A stretch of 64,000 bases of DNA from Dipetalonema caudispina (Eukaryota; Nematoda; Chromadorea; Rhabditida; Onchocercidae): NCBI GenBank assembly GCA_013365325.1, contig JABVXV010000004.1, forward strand, positions 1 through 64,000, given 5' to 3'. Numbering within the stretch: position 1 is the first letter of the stretch; each line of letters begins with the position of its first letter. The notes under the pieces are model-generated. The model had not been told where the DNA came from. It worked only from the letters and a program-made list of their open reading frames with translations, and searched no databases. This document shows positions 36,710-49,181 of the stretch, one piece after another. A program made the translations under genes and the position numbers.

Positions 36710-39700
36710 ATGCGAGGTAAGCGGGCTACCAAACCAGGTTTCTGGGTCCCATTCGTATAGTGTCGAACCTCCCCCGCTGCTCCGCTTTCCAACAACCGTC
36801 ATCGAACTGCACCGCATCCCCAGCCTTCTCCTGCCATGTACCCCCGTAAACAATACTAAACCAGAACAAGAGCAATGATGGCGGTGTTTGGTAGTATAGA
36901 ACACCCTTAAACGATAAAACATCTATACATCTCCTCAAGATACACAAGTACTACTACTAAAACCAACCCGCCACGCTCCATTTTGTGCCCTAGAATCCTA
37001 GATTTCCTGTGAAACTATCATTTTCAATTTACCTCCTTCTGGGCCACTCTCTTTCTCCCCAATTTTAATGGAATGAAAAACAAGGTTCATTTGAAAATAT
37101 TATTTCCTTCTAATCTTCATTTCAAATAAATTCAAAAAGGTACCTTTAGTACCTTGAAAGTTAAAATTCTTGCAGTAATTTAAAAATGGGTATCGGTTGC
37201 TATGGAGAGAAGTGGTGTCACATAGGATGCCAACAAAATAAGGCCAACCTTTCTGAGTGCGACCAGAAGACTTGGATTATCATTTGTTGTCTTTCATCAG
37301 GAAACATTGATTCATTAATATTGTGAGAATTTAAAAACTCGATATAAATATGCAATACAGTCTGTTATCGATGGCGTGCAGTTGCACGCATCCAAGACAA
37401 TCGGATATCAGTCTTGAAAGTGGACATGACAACAACCGATATGTCATTCATTGTAATCTGTTGATTAGTCTAATCCTTGAATGATAGGTAAAAGATATTC
37501 TTCGATCCTCCTCTGATATATAATCACTTCTGTTCAAACTTCATTATCAACCTCTTTACTTCCAAATAACAAATGACATAATACCAAAAAAGGCGCTAAA
37601 GGCCAAATTGGCAAAATGTTCATGCCTTTTATTTAGTTAATTAAACAGCTCCCATAACATCAGATGTATGGTACCAGTCGTTTATATTTTTTTTGAATAT
37701 TTCCATTTTTCTAATTGGTAAATTCAACTTTATACTATCATGATTTTCTGTTCTTGAATTTCACTGATATAATAAAACGCGGTGAAACAGTGTTTATCTC
37801 CATGTATACAGTTTATTAATCCTTCAAATATTATCAGATATGAACTTTCCATCAAGTTTTTGCAGTATTTAATATTTTATTACGTTTGTTTTAATGAATT
37901 CGACAGTTAAATTCCATCTGACCACTGCAGTTTTTCGATTTATTAGAAATTCGAGATTTCAAGGATAATATTTTAGCTCTTTTATTGATATGAATTTTCA
38001 TAAACTTATGATATTCAATAAATCTTTTAATTAATAATGCATGGATTATAGAGAGCTCTAGGAAATAAACTATTTAATAGTACTAAAAGATGCGGGTGAT
38101 TCAATATTATACTACGTACGTGAATATAGTTCTTAGCTATCATTCGATTTAACTATTTCATTAACTAGACTGTCATTAATTACTGACAAAACGAACTGTG
38201 TTACCATTTTTGAAAAAACTTTGAAGAGTTTTATACCGAAAAATTAATTGACTGATCTGAGAGGAATCCTTCAGTTTACTTTTCTAAAATTTCTGTCAAA
38301 ATTCCTTTTTCGTTTAAATGTAGAGACCTCTTTTTGCATTCCTGATTGAAGTTTGATGCCCTTGCTGTATCATCATACAACATTATTCAATTCTGCCACT
38401 TCAAAGTTTATTTTTGCAATCCATGAAAACATTATTATAGTTCAAGTAGAAGTAGAGTGTTTTAGGTGGCCAACATAAATATATGATAGTTAACCTGCAG
38501 AATATATTTGCGATAGTATATTCGTTTGTTATTGGTAATATCAACATCTCTGCACACTTCCTTGAATTATGTTAGGATAAGAACTGTCAGTATTTTTTAA
38601 ATTCTAAAGGAACGACTAAATCCTGCTGTATTCCACTTAATATAAAAATTTTAAAGAACTAAGTGTGAATTTCGCCAAATCAAATTATTCACTGTAATGA
38701 ACATATCTATTATTTAAAGGTAGTTCGAAGTTCATTAATATCGAAAATCATTTGAATCTTAATTTCAAAAATGTTGTTTCATCGGATTTTGCAGCAATGA
38801 AGAGATTTTCTTTACTTTTTTTGAACTCTTCCTGTTTATGTGTTCGAAATTATGCAGTAATAGGCTTCAAAATATAAAAAGAGTGAAAATCGAACAAATT
38901 TAAGCTAGAACTGTTCGTTAAAATGTGTAAATTTCAAAAATTTTCATTCTTTAAAGATTTTATTTCTATTGAAAATATCTTCCAGTCTTGTTTATCTTCG
39001 TATTATTACTATCAGTATTGGGAACAATTAATGCTGACGTCTAAAAATAGTTTACGGCTGTATTTAGCCAAAGTCTAATTAATTACTATAAATTCCAGCC
39101 AATAAGCGTTTAAGTTCCAGCTATGACAAAATGTTAGGTGAACTAAAAAATGATAAAAGATTGATTACATTGGAGTTGTGGAGAATGGAACACTCAATTT
39201 GTACTTCTCAGTTCGTTGTATAATTTCTTGTTGAATTGCTATAGAACTAATTGAAATTAGGTGATTAGTTTTAAAATTGATTTTTTTACTTAAGATAGTT
39301 TTAGTGAATTCATTCGCTCATTTCAATTTATGTAACTTAAACCCATTATGGAAGATAGTTTTTATCTGTAAGAAAGATAAAATAGAATGCTCTTGCAATT
39401 TCCTTTTGAATCAAGGACCTTTTAAAAATTCAAAATGAAAGAATTCTTTTTGACAACTTTGCATACGGACACATGGTCTTTGCAACGACTTTTTCGGGTT
39501 ATTTTTATTTATAGATGCCAAAGAAGACAGATACAATGTGGGACCCAGAAATGTTTGAAAAAAGTTAAAATCCAGGTTACAAACAACACTGATTTTGTTT
39601 GGTTAGTTTCAGCACAAATTGAAGTGATTCCGTGTAAAGTTTGTGGTGACAAGTCTTCTGGAGTGCATTATGGTGTTATTACCTGTGAAGGATGCAAAGT

Positions 39701-42700
39701 AAGTTAAAAATTATCAAGAATTCTTTCGTCGCTTCGATATTCGTCAGCATTCAAATAATTTCTTAAGAGTGATAGAACTTGATATATGCTGGTCTATTTC
39801 AAAATTTTGGTTTTTGCTCACTTTTGAAATTTTGTAAAAACTCTCTAATGACATTAATTCTTTCAGTTTGCCAATACTTTTAATTATGAAAAGGATTTTC
39901 ATTTTCTTCTATAAAATCATGAGAAATGTCTGTAAATCACTAAAATAAGAGGTAAAATTATGGAATTAACATAAATGTCAATAATTTATGGAATTTGGTA
40001 AGAAAATGAAGTAGTCCTTGGAGGGAAAAAAAGCAATTTTATTAGGATTTGCTTTCAAGCAATCAATAAGATCAGTTTTTCTGATTCAAATGATTGATAT
40101 GACAGATTTCTGAAATGAAACTCTTGAAAGTTTTGAAAAAGGTTGTGAAGAAATTAATGCTAATAGTACGAAAATTAAAAACAATAATCTGAAGGAAATG
40201 ATGATTTCGAGCATTGGAAAAAATCATTACACTCAAAAACTTAGTTATTCAGCAAAACACGATTTATTCAATTAAGTTATTATCGTGTCCAGTACTTCAT
40301 CAGCAATTTGAGTATTGTATTCTTTTTGATTTCCAGTCCACTGCACAAATGTTATTCCTTCGCTTTACATTAGCAAGCTTAAATTTCACAGCTTGAGATA
40401 TACACCTAACTTATAAAACGATATCATAAGAGATTTGCAAGAGTTCCAAGTTACTAGGAGCTGGCGGAATCACTGATTACCAATGATAATCGTGATTCCA
40501 GTGATAGGAGCCTGTTGCCAGTTTTTTACCTTTATTAACAAACTGATATGAAGTTTCTAATTCGTTTCATCTGCTTTTCAAGGCAATAATCGGAAGACTC
40601 CTTCTTTGTCTTAATTTATCAGCAATTTTTCTTTTTTGGATCCATGAACAAATAAGTAGCAGTTATCACTATTCCAGGGCTTTTTTCGGCGCAGTCAGTC
40701 GACGCTCAACAATTATCAGTGTCCTAGGCAACAGAAATGTATCGTAGATCGAGTAAATCGGAATCGGTGTCAATATTGCCGTCTGAAGAAGTGTCTAGAA
40801 CTTGGAATGAGCCGAGATGCGGTGAAATTTGGCCGAATGAGTAAAAAACAACGTGAAAAAGTGGAAGATGAGGTGATTACATCTGCCTTATCGAGATATT
40901 TATTTTTAAATTCGATTTCGCTTATTCCAACAGAATTAGATAGAGTTTCAGAATGAATAAAATGATCTATCTAATCTGTTTTATTGAAAATACACCAGGA
41001 GTATTTATTTCAAATTGGTCGATCATAGTCATCTATGTAATAAGTAAGCCAAAATAGGCCCATAGCAATCTCTTTCCAACCAAATCTTTGGCTCTTTCCA
41101 TGATATTCCACAGGAATCAACAACTTCGTTTACTTCCACAGAAGAATCATCGCTTATTTTTCTTTCATTCTTCCATTATCCTTTGCAACATCCGTAATCG
41201 AATTCTGCTACAGTGAAGCAATTGAAGATAAATTTTCGCTGAAACAAGGGTTGAAAACTACACATTTCATTGCTTCTTCGAATAAAACGATAGCAGGATC
41301 CGTTAACATTTTTTAATTGGTACTCGTAATCTGAAAAATTTCAAATCCAAAATCACCACTTTCAGGTAGTACAGTTGTCGTTTGAAATATTCAATGCGGT
41401 CATCATTGACAAGTCAAGGTCATTTGAAGTGTAGCTATTCTATTTATTGAGGATTTTAACCCCGTTCCTTTTGCCTTTTCTCTCCCAGTCTTCCTGTCTC
41501 CACCATCAAAATAAATAGTATCATTCATTCCAGAACTAATTACTCATTATCAATAATCGGATATTTGTTACTGTATTTCTTTGTCATAATGATAAAACTC
41601 TATCCAAGAAATTAAAGTTGCATTTTAAAGTACCTGGCGCGCAATATTAAAGCAGCAAATCAAACTGAAAGAAACTATCCATCCTATCCGCTATATAGCT
41701 TAATTATTTAATTATCATTATGTTATTATGTTGGTCATTTTTATTCACTTCTATTGTAACAACAAATGACCATCGGTCTATATTACAGGTTAGAATGCAC
41801 AAACAAATGGCCGAAGTTCAAGGAATTGCATATTCCCCATATGGTGAGTACTCGCCCCCCGCTCCGATACATCCAGCCGCTGCTTACAGTAATAGTTATG
41901 AGCCATCCGTGGCTTACGCTGCAAGTTCTTACACAACTAGCGCTGCTAGCTATGCTGCAGCTGCACCTGTTAGCTACCCTTCCGTTCAGGGACAAGGTTA
42001 TTCAATTGCCCAACAGGTAATCTAGTAATTTTATTCAAAATTTAATTTTTATGGTTCCAAAAGTTTTTCCTTCGTATTATTTTTATGTGAATACAAATTG
42101 ATAATATTTCTTGGATGATTTTCATCATTACCAATATGGACATTATCCCGGTGGAACATACTATGCTGTCAATACATTCTTCCGTGTTTTTCAGGCAGCG
42201 GTACCTGCTCCTAGTGGTGGATATCCACAACGGACTGTCGGTGCATCTCAGCCTGATGAAGATTTAATTGCGGGTGTTATGGCTGCATTTGATTCAGCAC
42301 ATGGTCCTGCTACCGTTGCAGCAGCAGATCGGCTAGCTGCCGCATCAACAAGCACTTTCACCGAACAACAGTACCGCAATATGGTGAGTATTCTCACTGT
42401 TCTCCGGCTTTTATGGCACTGATCGTTTGATTAGAATCAATCATACTCAAATTAGCCGATAATTTATTCTTGGATATCATGTAATGCAAATGATGTAATT
42501 TACACCACCACACATTCAGTTTTTTGGTAAACTCCGCATTGCTTTATAACAAACTTTGTCACAGTAAACTGTCCTCACAAATATAAAGCGGTAATGTCGT
42601 AGTCTAAGGAGTCAAGTATTCATATCTGTAGCGAACTAACAAATAGATGTTAGTAGGAGCTTCTTTCCAAGTTTGTTTGCAAATTTCTTTGTAACAAATT

Positions 42701-43654
42701 CCTCTCAATTAATAAATATTAACTCATTCCAAATAAAAAATCAGTGCTGTGAAAATATGACGGAAGAAATAATGAAGTTCCATTGATTCTTCTCTATCTT
42801 CATCATTAATTATTTTATAATTGTCTTCATTTCGACAGGTTCGCCATATAAGCTATCCTTTCCTATCAAGAAACTCGATCTGTCCATTTCATTACGATTT
42901 GATAAGAAAGTTAATGAGAAATTGACCCAACTAACACGAAGATGTTCCAAACAAATTGGTTTGGTGACTTTCCTCAAACCTATTCCATTATTATAAAAAG
43001 ATGAACATGTATTCCATTGTGTTGAACTACATTGTAGTACTACTGCCGATATTTAATTACTTTACTTCGAGCATTAGTTAAGTTTAATAAATACTCTTAG
43101 TGGTAATATCGTGCTACCAGAAAGGATATCGTTTATTTCTTTCATAATAACACCGAAATCAATACCGATATTACATGTCCTTCTTTTCAAGGTATTAATT
43201 AGTAATCAATAGGTGTTAATTCGTCCCATTTATTACAAAAATTGAAGCAATACTTCTTATTGCCTCTATCTTCAACAGTTTTAAGTTGAGATCATCATTA
43301 TAAGTAAGTCAGTTCATAGTGTCACTTCGTAACATAAATGCTTTCCCATTATAAAAACCTGCTTTTTGAGAACTTTTATAATTCCTCTCCTTACAACAGA
43401 TTTACTCTTATCGTATATTAGTATGATCACCTGATGAATTTTATATCTTTCCATGTTAGTCTCACCGGCTATTTATTGGTTTGTATGTAAAATGTTGATT
43501 GTGAGCTGCTTGGTTTCTACTAGTCTCGGTCATAGACCTCCCTCAATTGCAATGTGATGTCCTTGTGAGTCGATCATTATCGAGAGATGATAGAAGTGCA
43601 GTAAATTACGGAACCAAATGAATGAGGTTTTTCAAGAAATTCTGTGGAACTTAG

Positions 43655-43693
<39 letters not shown>

Positions 43694-45677
43694 AAAAGAG
43701 ATAAGATGGGAACAGTTGTAACAAGAAATTCGGAAATGTCCTATTAGCAATTCTTTAGCTATTGGATAATTTTTAGATATTTCAAAAATTGATGTAAAAA
43801 AATTGGCAATGCAGGAAAATTTGCAATTGTTTCTCTAAAAAACTTGTTTTAAAATTTATCACATGTATGCTGTGAAATTACTATTAGTAGATTAGTCATA
43901 GTCTAAGAAATTCTGTTCTTTATTAGAAATGAAAGGCCTTTAAATTATTGTGACAATGAGAGGTTAGTAGATTTAGTAGAATAATTTGATTCCTTTCAAT
44001 ACTTTATTTGTATTGATGTAGGGCTTTAATAATCCAGCATAGTTTGTTTGAATTTAATGGAAGAAATACCTTGAAATTTCCGACATCCCGCCAAAAATGA
44101 CCCAAAAAAGGTGTAAAGGTTCGATGATTGGGAAAAATGAATTCCTGGTAATTTTGCTTCGTACAAAAGAACTACCTGGTACAGAAATGTTTGTAGGGTA
44201 TTGAAAACACCAGTCATTAATTGTCACCTTGAAAGGACAGCAGGAGGTGATTTTTGATAGGATTTTGGATTGTAATGAAAATAGTTATCTATTGAACATT
44301 ACCTCAAGAGAAAAAAAATGAAATCTTATCTTGTAGAAGCCAGAAGACCATTTCAATTTTCTATCAAAAAGATGAAACTTCTTTCAACCGTTCAAATTAT
44401 CCCTCTAAAAAAATTTAAATCGTAGTGTGGACAAGGATGCCATATAAATTAGTTATTCATTAATGAAATGCATTTCTCACTACTATTTATAATGAATAAA
44501 TTTAAAACGAGCAGCACTTTAGGAATTCACATTACTTTAAACAATAGTGGCCAGTATGCATCCAATGTTTTTTTTTGGAATCTTTTTTTCTATTTAAATA
44601 AAATACAATTAGATTTTTTAAAAAACTTCCATTTTTCCAGATAACTACCCTACTACTTTAGATTTTACATTTCACCACTGATTACTGAGTTTAGGATACT
44701 GGCCAAGTCTTCAATTATTATTTTTATATTGCTCAAAGAACAAAGCATTTCAGTGTTTTTTTTTTCTCACTTACAAACCAGTCTCATTAAATATATGAAA
44801 CATCTTTTGGACAGATATATTTTGCAATTAAAACTTTAGAACAGGTTCGATGCATGGAAGAAATTTGCGGCAGAGCTGACTCGAATAATTCAATGTATCA
44901 TCGAATTTGCAAAAATGGTAGAAGGTTTTATGCAGCTGAGTCAAGAGGAGCAAATTGCATTACTTAAAGGGTGTGTTTTCGAGCTTGCAGCAATTGTCGT
45001 TACCAGGCATTACAATCCCGAAACTACCTCGCTGATTCTCAGTCGAGAAGTCTTTCCAGCTTCCATTTTTCGACCTAGCGAACAAGCCGAATTGAATTTT
45101 TTTCTTGGAGTAAGTTTGCACTCAGAATTTTTTCAACGAAAAAACTTGATCTTAGCTTATTTTTTTCAAATTTGTCCAATAACTCATTTTTTTCCCAATA
45201 ACTCACTTTTTTCGGATTTTCTAAAATTGGCGAACCATTTGCAGATGCATAGTTGCATTCATGAATTAGCCCAGTTGCGGTTAACAAGCGCAGAGATGGG
45301 TTTGCTCTCTGCTTGGATATTATTGGATCGTTCCTCACTTGGGCAATATGTAATTGAACAATTCAGGAATTGTTTGCAGCAACAGATCGCGACAAGAGTA
45401 TGCTTTGAATGTTCAGATTACTATGTATCTTGTATCCTTAAGCCAACAAAGATTTATCAAATTTCGACTATTTATAGATTTTAGTTAGACCACTTTTCAG
45501 ATAGCTGATTCTGGGCCATTGATGCAAAAATTGTGTGAAATAATACAACGCTTGCGTGGACATGCTCAGGAACACATTCGTTTACTGGGACAGTTATTTA
45601 CCACATATCCACAAGCAACGGAGAAAGGTGCGCTACCGGATTTATACAAAGAACTCTTCTCACCACCATCATCCTGA
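36710..45677 (+). CDS. nhr-23: NHR-23 / ROR-family nuclear hormone receptor
   Basis: Ligand-type transcription factor of the ROR/DHR3 family. The nematode member drives molting and larval gene expression. Exons: 36710-36716, 39613-39698, 40678-40872, 41789-42016, 42195-42383, 44840-45109, 45245-45397, 45501-45677. Phases agree and give 434 aa. The first coding exon holds only ATGCGAG; joined across a 2.9-kb intron it gives [11 protein letters not shown], the same start as vertebrate RORbeta. DNA-binding domain: [16 protein letters not shown]-box CEGCKGFFRRS, second finger CPRQQKC...[11 protein letters not shown], and the ROR-type extension [19 protein letters not shown]. Residues about 97-235 form an Ala/Tyr/Ser/Pro-rich hinge. 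Ligand-binding domain: [42 protein letters not shown], with AF-2 helix LPDLYKELF close to the end. The start is supported by phase and by the RORbeta match; other 5' isoforms are likely. Confidence 0.93.
43663..43690. repeat. (GA)14 microsatellite in an nhr-23 intron
   Basis: Fourteen GA units within the 2.5-kb intron that separates the hinge exon from the first ligand-binding-domain exon of nhr-23. Confidence 0.95.
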
Positions 45678-48600
45678 AATTTTAGCATCAACAAAGCAAT
45701 GCCGACAGACTTTCATTCAATCAGTGTACAAGAAAGGTTCTCGCTAGATGTTACTTCTTACTTCATAGGGCAATTCATTTTGATTAGATTGCCTTCAACG
45801 ATAAATAAATTAGTATTTTCTTATGGTGAATTCATGAAAAACCTTCTGAATGGTCATCGATCCCTCTTTTAGCTTTCTGATCGGTGAAAATCTAAGACGA
45901 AATCCGGTCCCACTCTATCTTTACGTTCTATCCATGATTCGCTAAGTTGTATAAAAAATCGGACACTTCTACTTTGTAAAGTTGAGCTATGCAGAAGCTT
46001 TACTTTATTTTTAACAGAAGTAGTATATATTCAACTACTTCACATTTACTACGCTGCAGCATGTATGTTAAAGAAGTGAGATGTATTTATTGTACTCAGA
46101 GAGACGGGTAAGACTATTTACAGAAGGACTACTAATAGTGACAAACGTAAAATTAGATATTGGAATAAGATATGTTACTTTATATTTCACTCCTCTGGTG
46201 CTCAGTGTAAGTATGGCTTGGAAATAATTACTTGAAAAATTATTGCTTTTTTGTCTGGAAGATTTTCCCAAAATTAAATCTTTCATCAATAATAATACCA
46301 AAAATTAATACTTTGCTTATGATTAATTGTCTTTCGATTAATGATTAATTGATATTGTTCTTATTTATCTTTTTTTGAATGAATTACAAATATAGTTTAC
46401 TTATATGAGAAATTGTTTGAATTATGAACATTTTTTTTCTCTTAAAATCCTTGAATTCTGCTATTTGGTTTCAAAAAATCCCTGAAAATTTGTTCAATAT
46501 TTTGAAAGCGGAACTAAGATAACTTCGTTTTTCATTCCCTACGATACTATATTATCTTTATAATTAAATTTAACTTCAGAAACTGTTATTTTGCTAGTAC
46601 CCTTTCTCTCCTGAAAATTTTACCAATATCTCTCTATACGCTTCGAGTTCTAGTTATATTATTCACTTAAACCACAAAAATTTATCAAAAATTTGAGTTA
46701 ACCATTTAGCAGAATTTCTTTTATTGGCTGTTAAAATGATTAAGTTATCAGTTTTGCTTTCTTTTTCCCTCGATCCTTCTTCGTTTTCTTCTCGATGCGA
46801 TCTCGAATTAATCAAGTTAATATGGTCAAAAGCATCTTGAAATATCTATGTATTGGTAAATATTAAGCAAACCAAAAATGTTCCATTTATCCAATTACCA
46901 TAATTATTCCCGAACTTCGTTTTGCTATTCAAGGGGATATAATGCTCAAGAATGTATTATCGATTGTTGAGTGATAGAATGGTACGGAAAGTGATGATGA
47001 AAATTCATTTCATATGTATTTACAGTTTCGCTCAAAGTTCTGTCAAATCCTCGCAAAATCTTTTATTATACTCCCCTGTTTTGAAAGCAAATCTTCCATT
47101 GCAACGTTGTGCACAGCGGAAATGGGTCATTCGGGATTCGATTAGTGGAGGATGGTTATAGGTTGCGGCTGGCACGAGAACTTCCACCTCTGCTCTTTTG
47201 AACAATTTCTCAGTGGAATATTAAATTTTCACCAAATGCTACCATCACCTCCTTTTCGCTCATTTCATATGATACACTTGTCAAATCTGGACACTGCAGT
47301 AATTATTATGACGATATGATGGTGACAGTGATGGAATTTTTCTCAAATTAATTGAATTATGCACTTCTGAAAAAAAAAAAAAACTCAAGCTTTGGGTCAA
47401 AAGAAAATTTTGAATATTTGGAATTTTATAAGCGATAGATAAGAGAGGTGACATTTCATTTGTCCTTTATTTGACTGAAATACTGTCTCTCATCCTACTC
47501 TGTGCAATATATGAAAAATCATTTTGTTTTTTTCTGATAAAAAAATACAAATTTTTGTATTGTGTTTCAAAAATTTTTATCACACTTTTGTTTTCATGGT
47601 TGCACCAATACAAATGACTTCTCAATTCCGATTTCCGGAATATTTCCTTCAGAAATTGTAGTTATACTGTTGGAAAATGATGGGTATTAATGAAGACAAT
47701 AGAAGTGAATAACATTGATTATTTGAATGAATATATGAAGGAATAGACAAATCCAAAATAATTGAATGCATCAAGGATGAAATAACAACCGTCGAAATAT
47801 TTAGTATAATGTGCTCAGTAGTCAAAAAGACGGGTTTGAAAGGATTCAATTTTTTTTTTATTTTAAATGGAATTTAATTCCTTCAAAATCTTAATACAAC
47901 AAAACAAAACAATTCTTCATGAAGACTTTTCATCATTTCATTTGTATGATGAGTGCTATAATGCCTAGAACATAAACAGTTGTTGTATTTCAGTTCAAAT
48001 CATTCCGTTCCATTGTTTTATTAACCTTCATGAAAATAATTTATGTTTCTTTTTCACGTATTTTTTTGGTTTTGTTTTTCTTCCTTACTTTATCTATCCT
48101 TACTTGGTGCCTTTTCAAATTTCTCGGATTTTTAAATACAGGGTAATTCAGGCCTCACCAGATTTAAGGCAATTAATTAGACCAAAAAACGATATGGTAC
48201 AAACCATTACCTATATTAATTAGATCTTTCATCAAAACGAGATATCCAGAAAATTCCTGAAAATGGTATAAAATCAGAATTTGAAATGCTAAAAGAGATC
48301 TTGACATAAAGTTTTTAATTTTAATCCTGTTCCAGATTAAGCAAGAATTGTTTGATTAATATTATCAAGTGAAACAGTCAATTTTTTTGCTGACTATGGA
48401 TAGGATTTGCTAAAAATATAAACAGGAAATACGGAACATGTTGCGCATGATAATGTTTGGTAAATTAGTAACGATGAAATCGTTTTAATTTTTCACTTCT
48501 TTCAAACAATTTGGAAATTACTTTCCTGTATTCCGGAAGAACAAATTAAATACAATTGTTAGAACTTCATCAACATATCCCGGATATTCTCCTTTATATT

Positions 48601-49181
48601 TTAATTGGTTTGCTTGTATTGTGTACATAGTTCTTTCAAAATGCAATGCTCTTTCATTGTATTGACCGGAATAATTGATGATTAAAATTTGTTTTATGTA
48701 AATCGTAATGGATTATCATTTTTCTTTTCTTTTCTTTTTTTTTTTTTTTGAATTCTCTTCGTTTACCATTGAACTTTTTCGTAACAAATAAAACAATAAG
48801 CAATAATATTTGTACCATTTTTGTTACAGTACTTTTTTTTCATAGTTATTAACATCAATCAATTATTATTAGATGGCATAAAAGATTGGATCCATCAAAA
48901 TATTCACAGAAAATCTCACCAAATTCAATTCAAATCTTTGTTCATAGAAATCATACTATGCTTTCTTTACAAAAGAAAAAAAAAAAAAACTTTTTAAATT
49001 TGTATATAATATGGAGATTTGTAGAAACGATATTGTAAAGTCGAAAAGAGAATTATGAGTTCGGAAAGAACCCTGTTGGACTTATGAAACCTGATTGAGA
49101 GTCTATTCCGGTCAATATTCCCGTTCGTTAGATAACCTTCGTTATTAAGGTTCAGATGTTTGCAAAAATAAATGGAAGGAA
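45678..49181. other. Convergent 3' region between nhr-23 and AP-2
   Basis: About 3.5 kb, strongly AT-rich with several T-runs. It should contain the nhr-23 3' UTR on the left and the AP-2 3' UTR on the right. No supported exon, RNA gene or repeat family was found. Confidence 0.55.
45804..45809 (+). terminator. Candidate polyadenylation signal for nhr-23
   Basis: AATAAA lies 127 nt past the nhr-23 stop codon. It is the nearest canonical hexamer I noticed. A longer 3' UTR is possible, since many AT-rich hexamers follow. Confidence 0.4.

Noticed and set aside
36269..36947. Several overlapping frames of 70-155 aa on both strands around the nhr-23 first exon
   Set aside because: Mutually overlapping and low-complexity. 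The phase test supports only the ATGCGAG start at 36710.
42839..42909. 71-bp possible exon in nhr-23 after a CGACAG acceptor
   Set aside because: It can be made phase-consistent, but its product resembles nothing in ROR receptors. Splicing 42383 directly to the TTTAG acceptor at 44840 is in phase and simpler.
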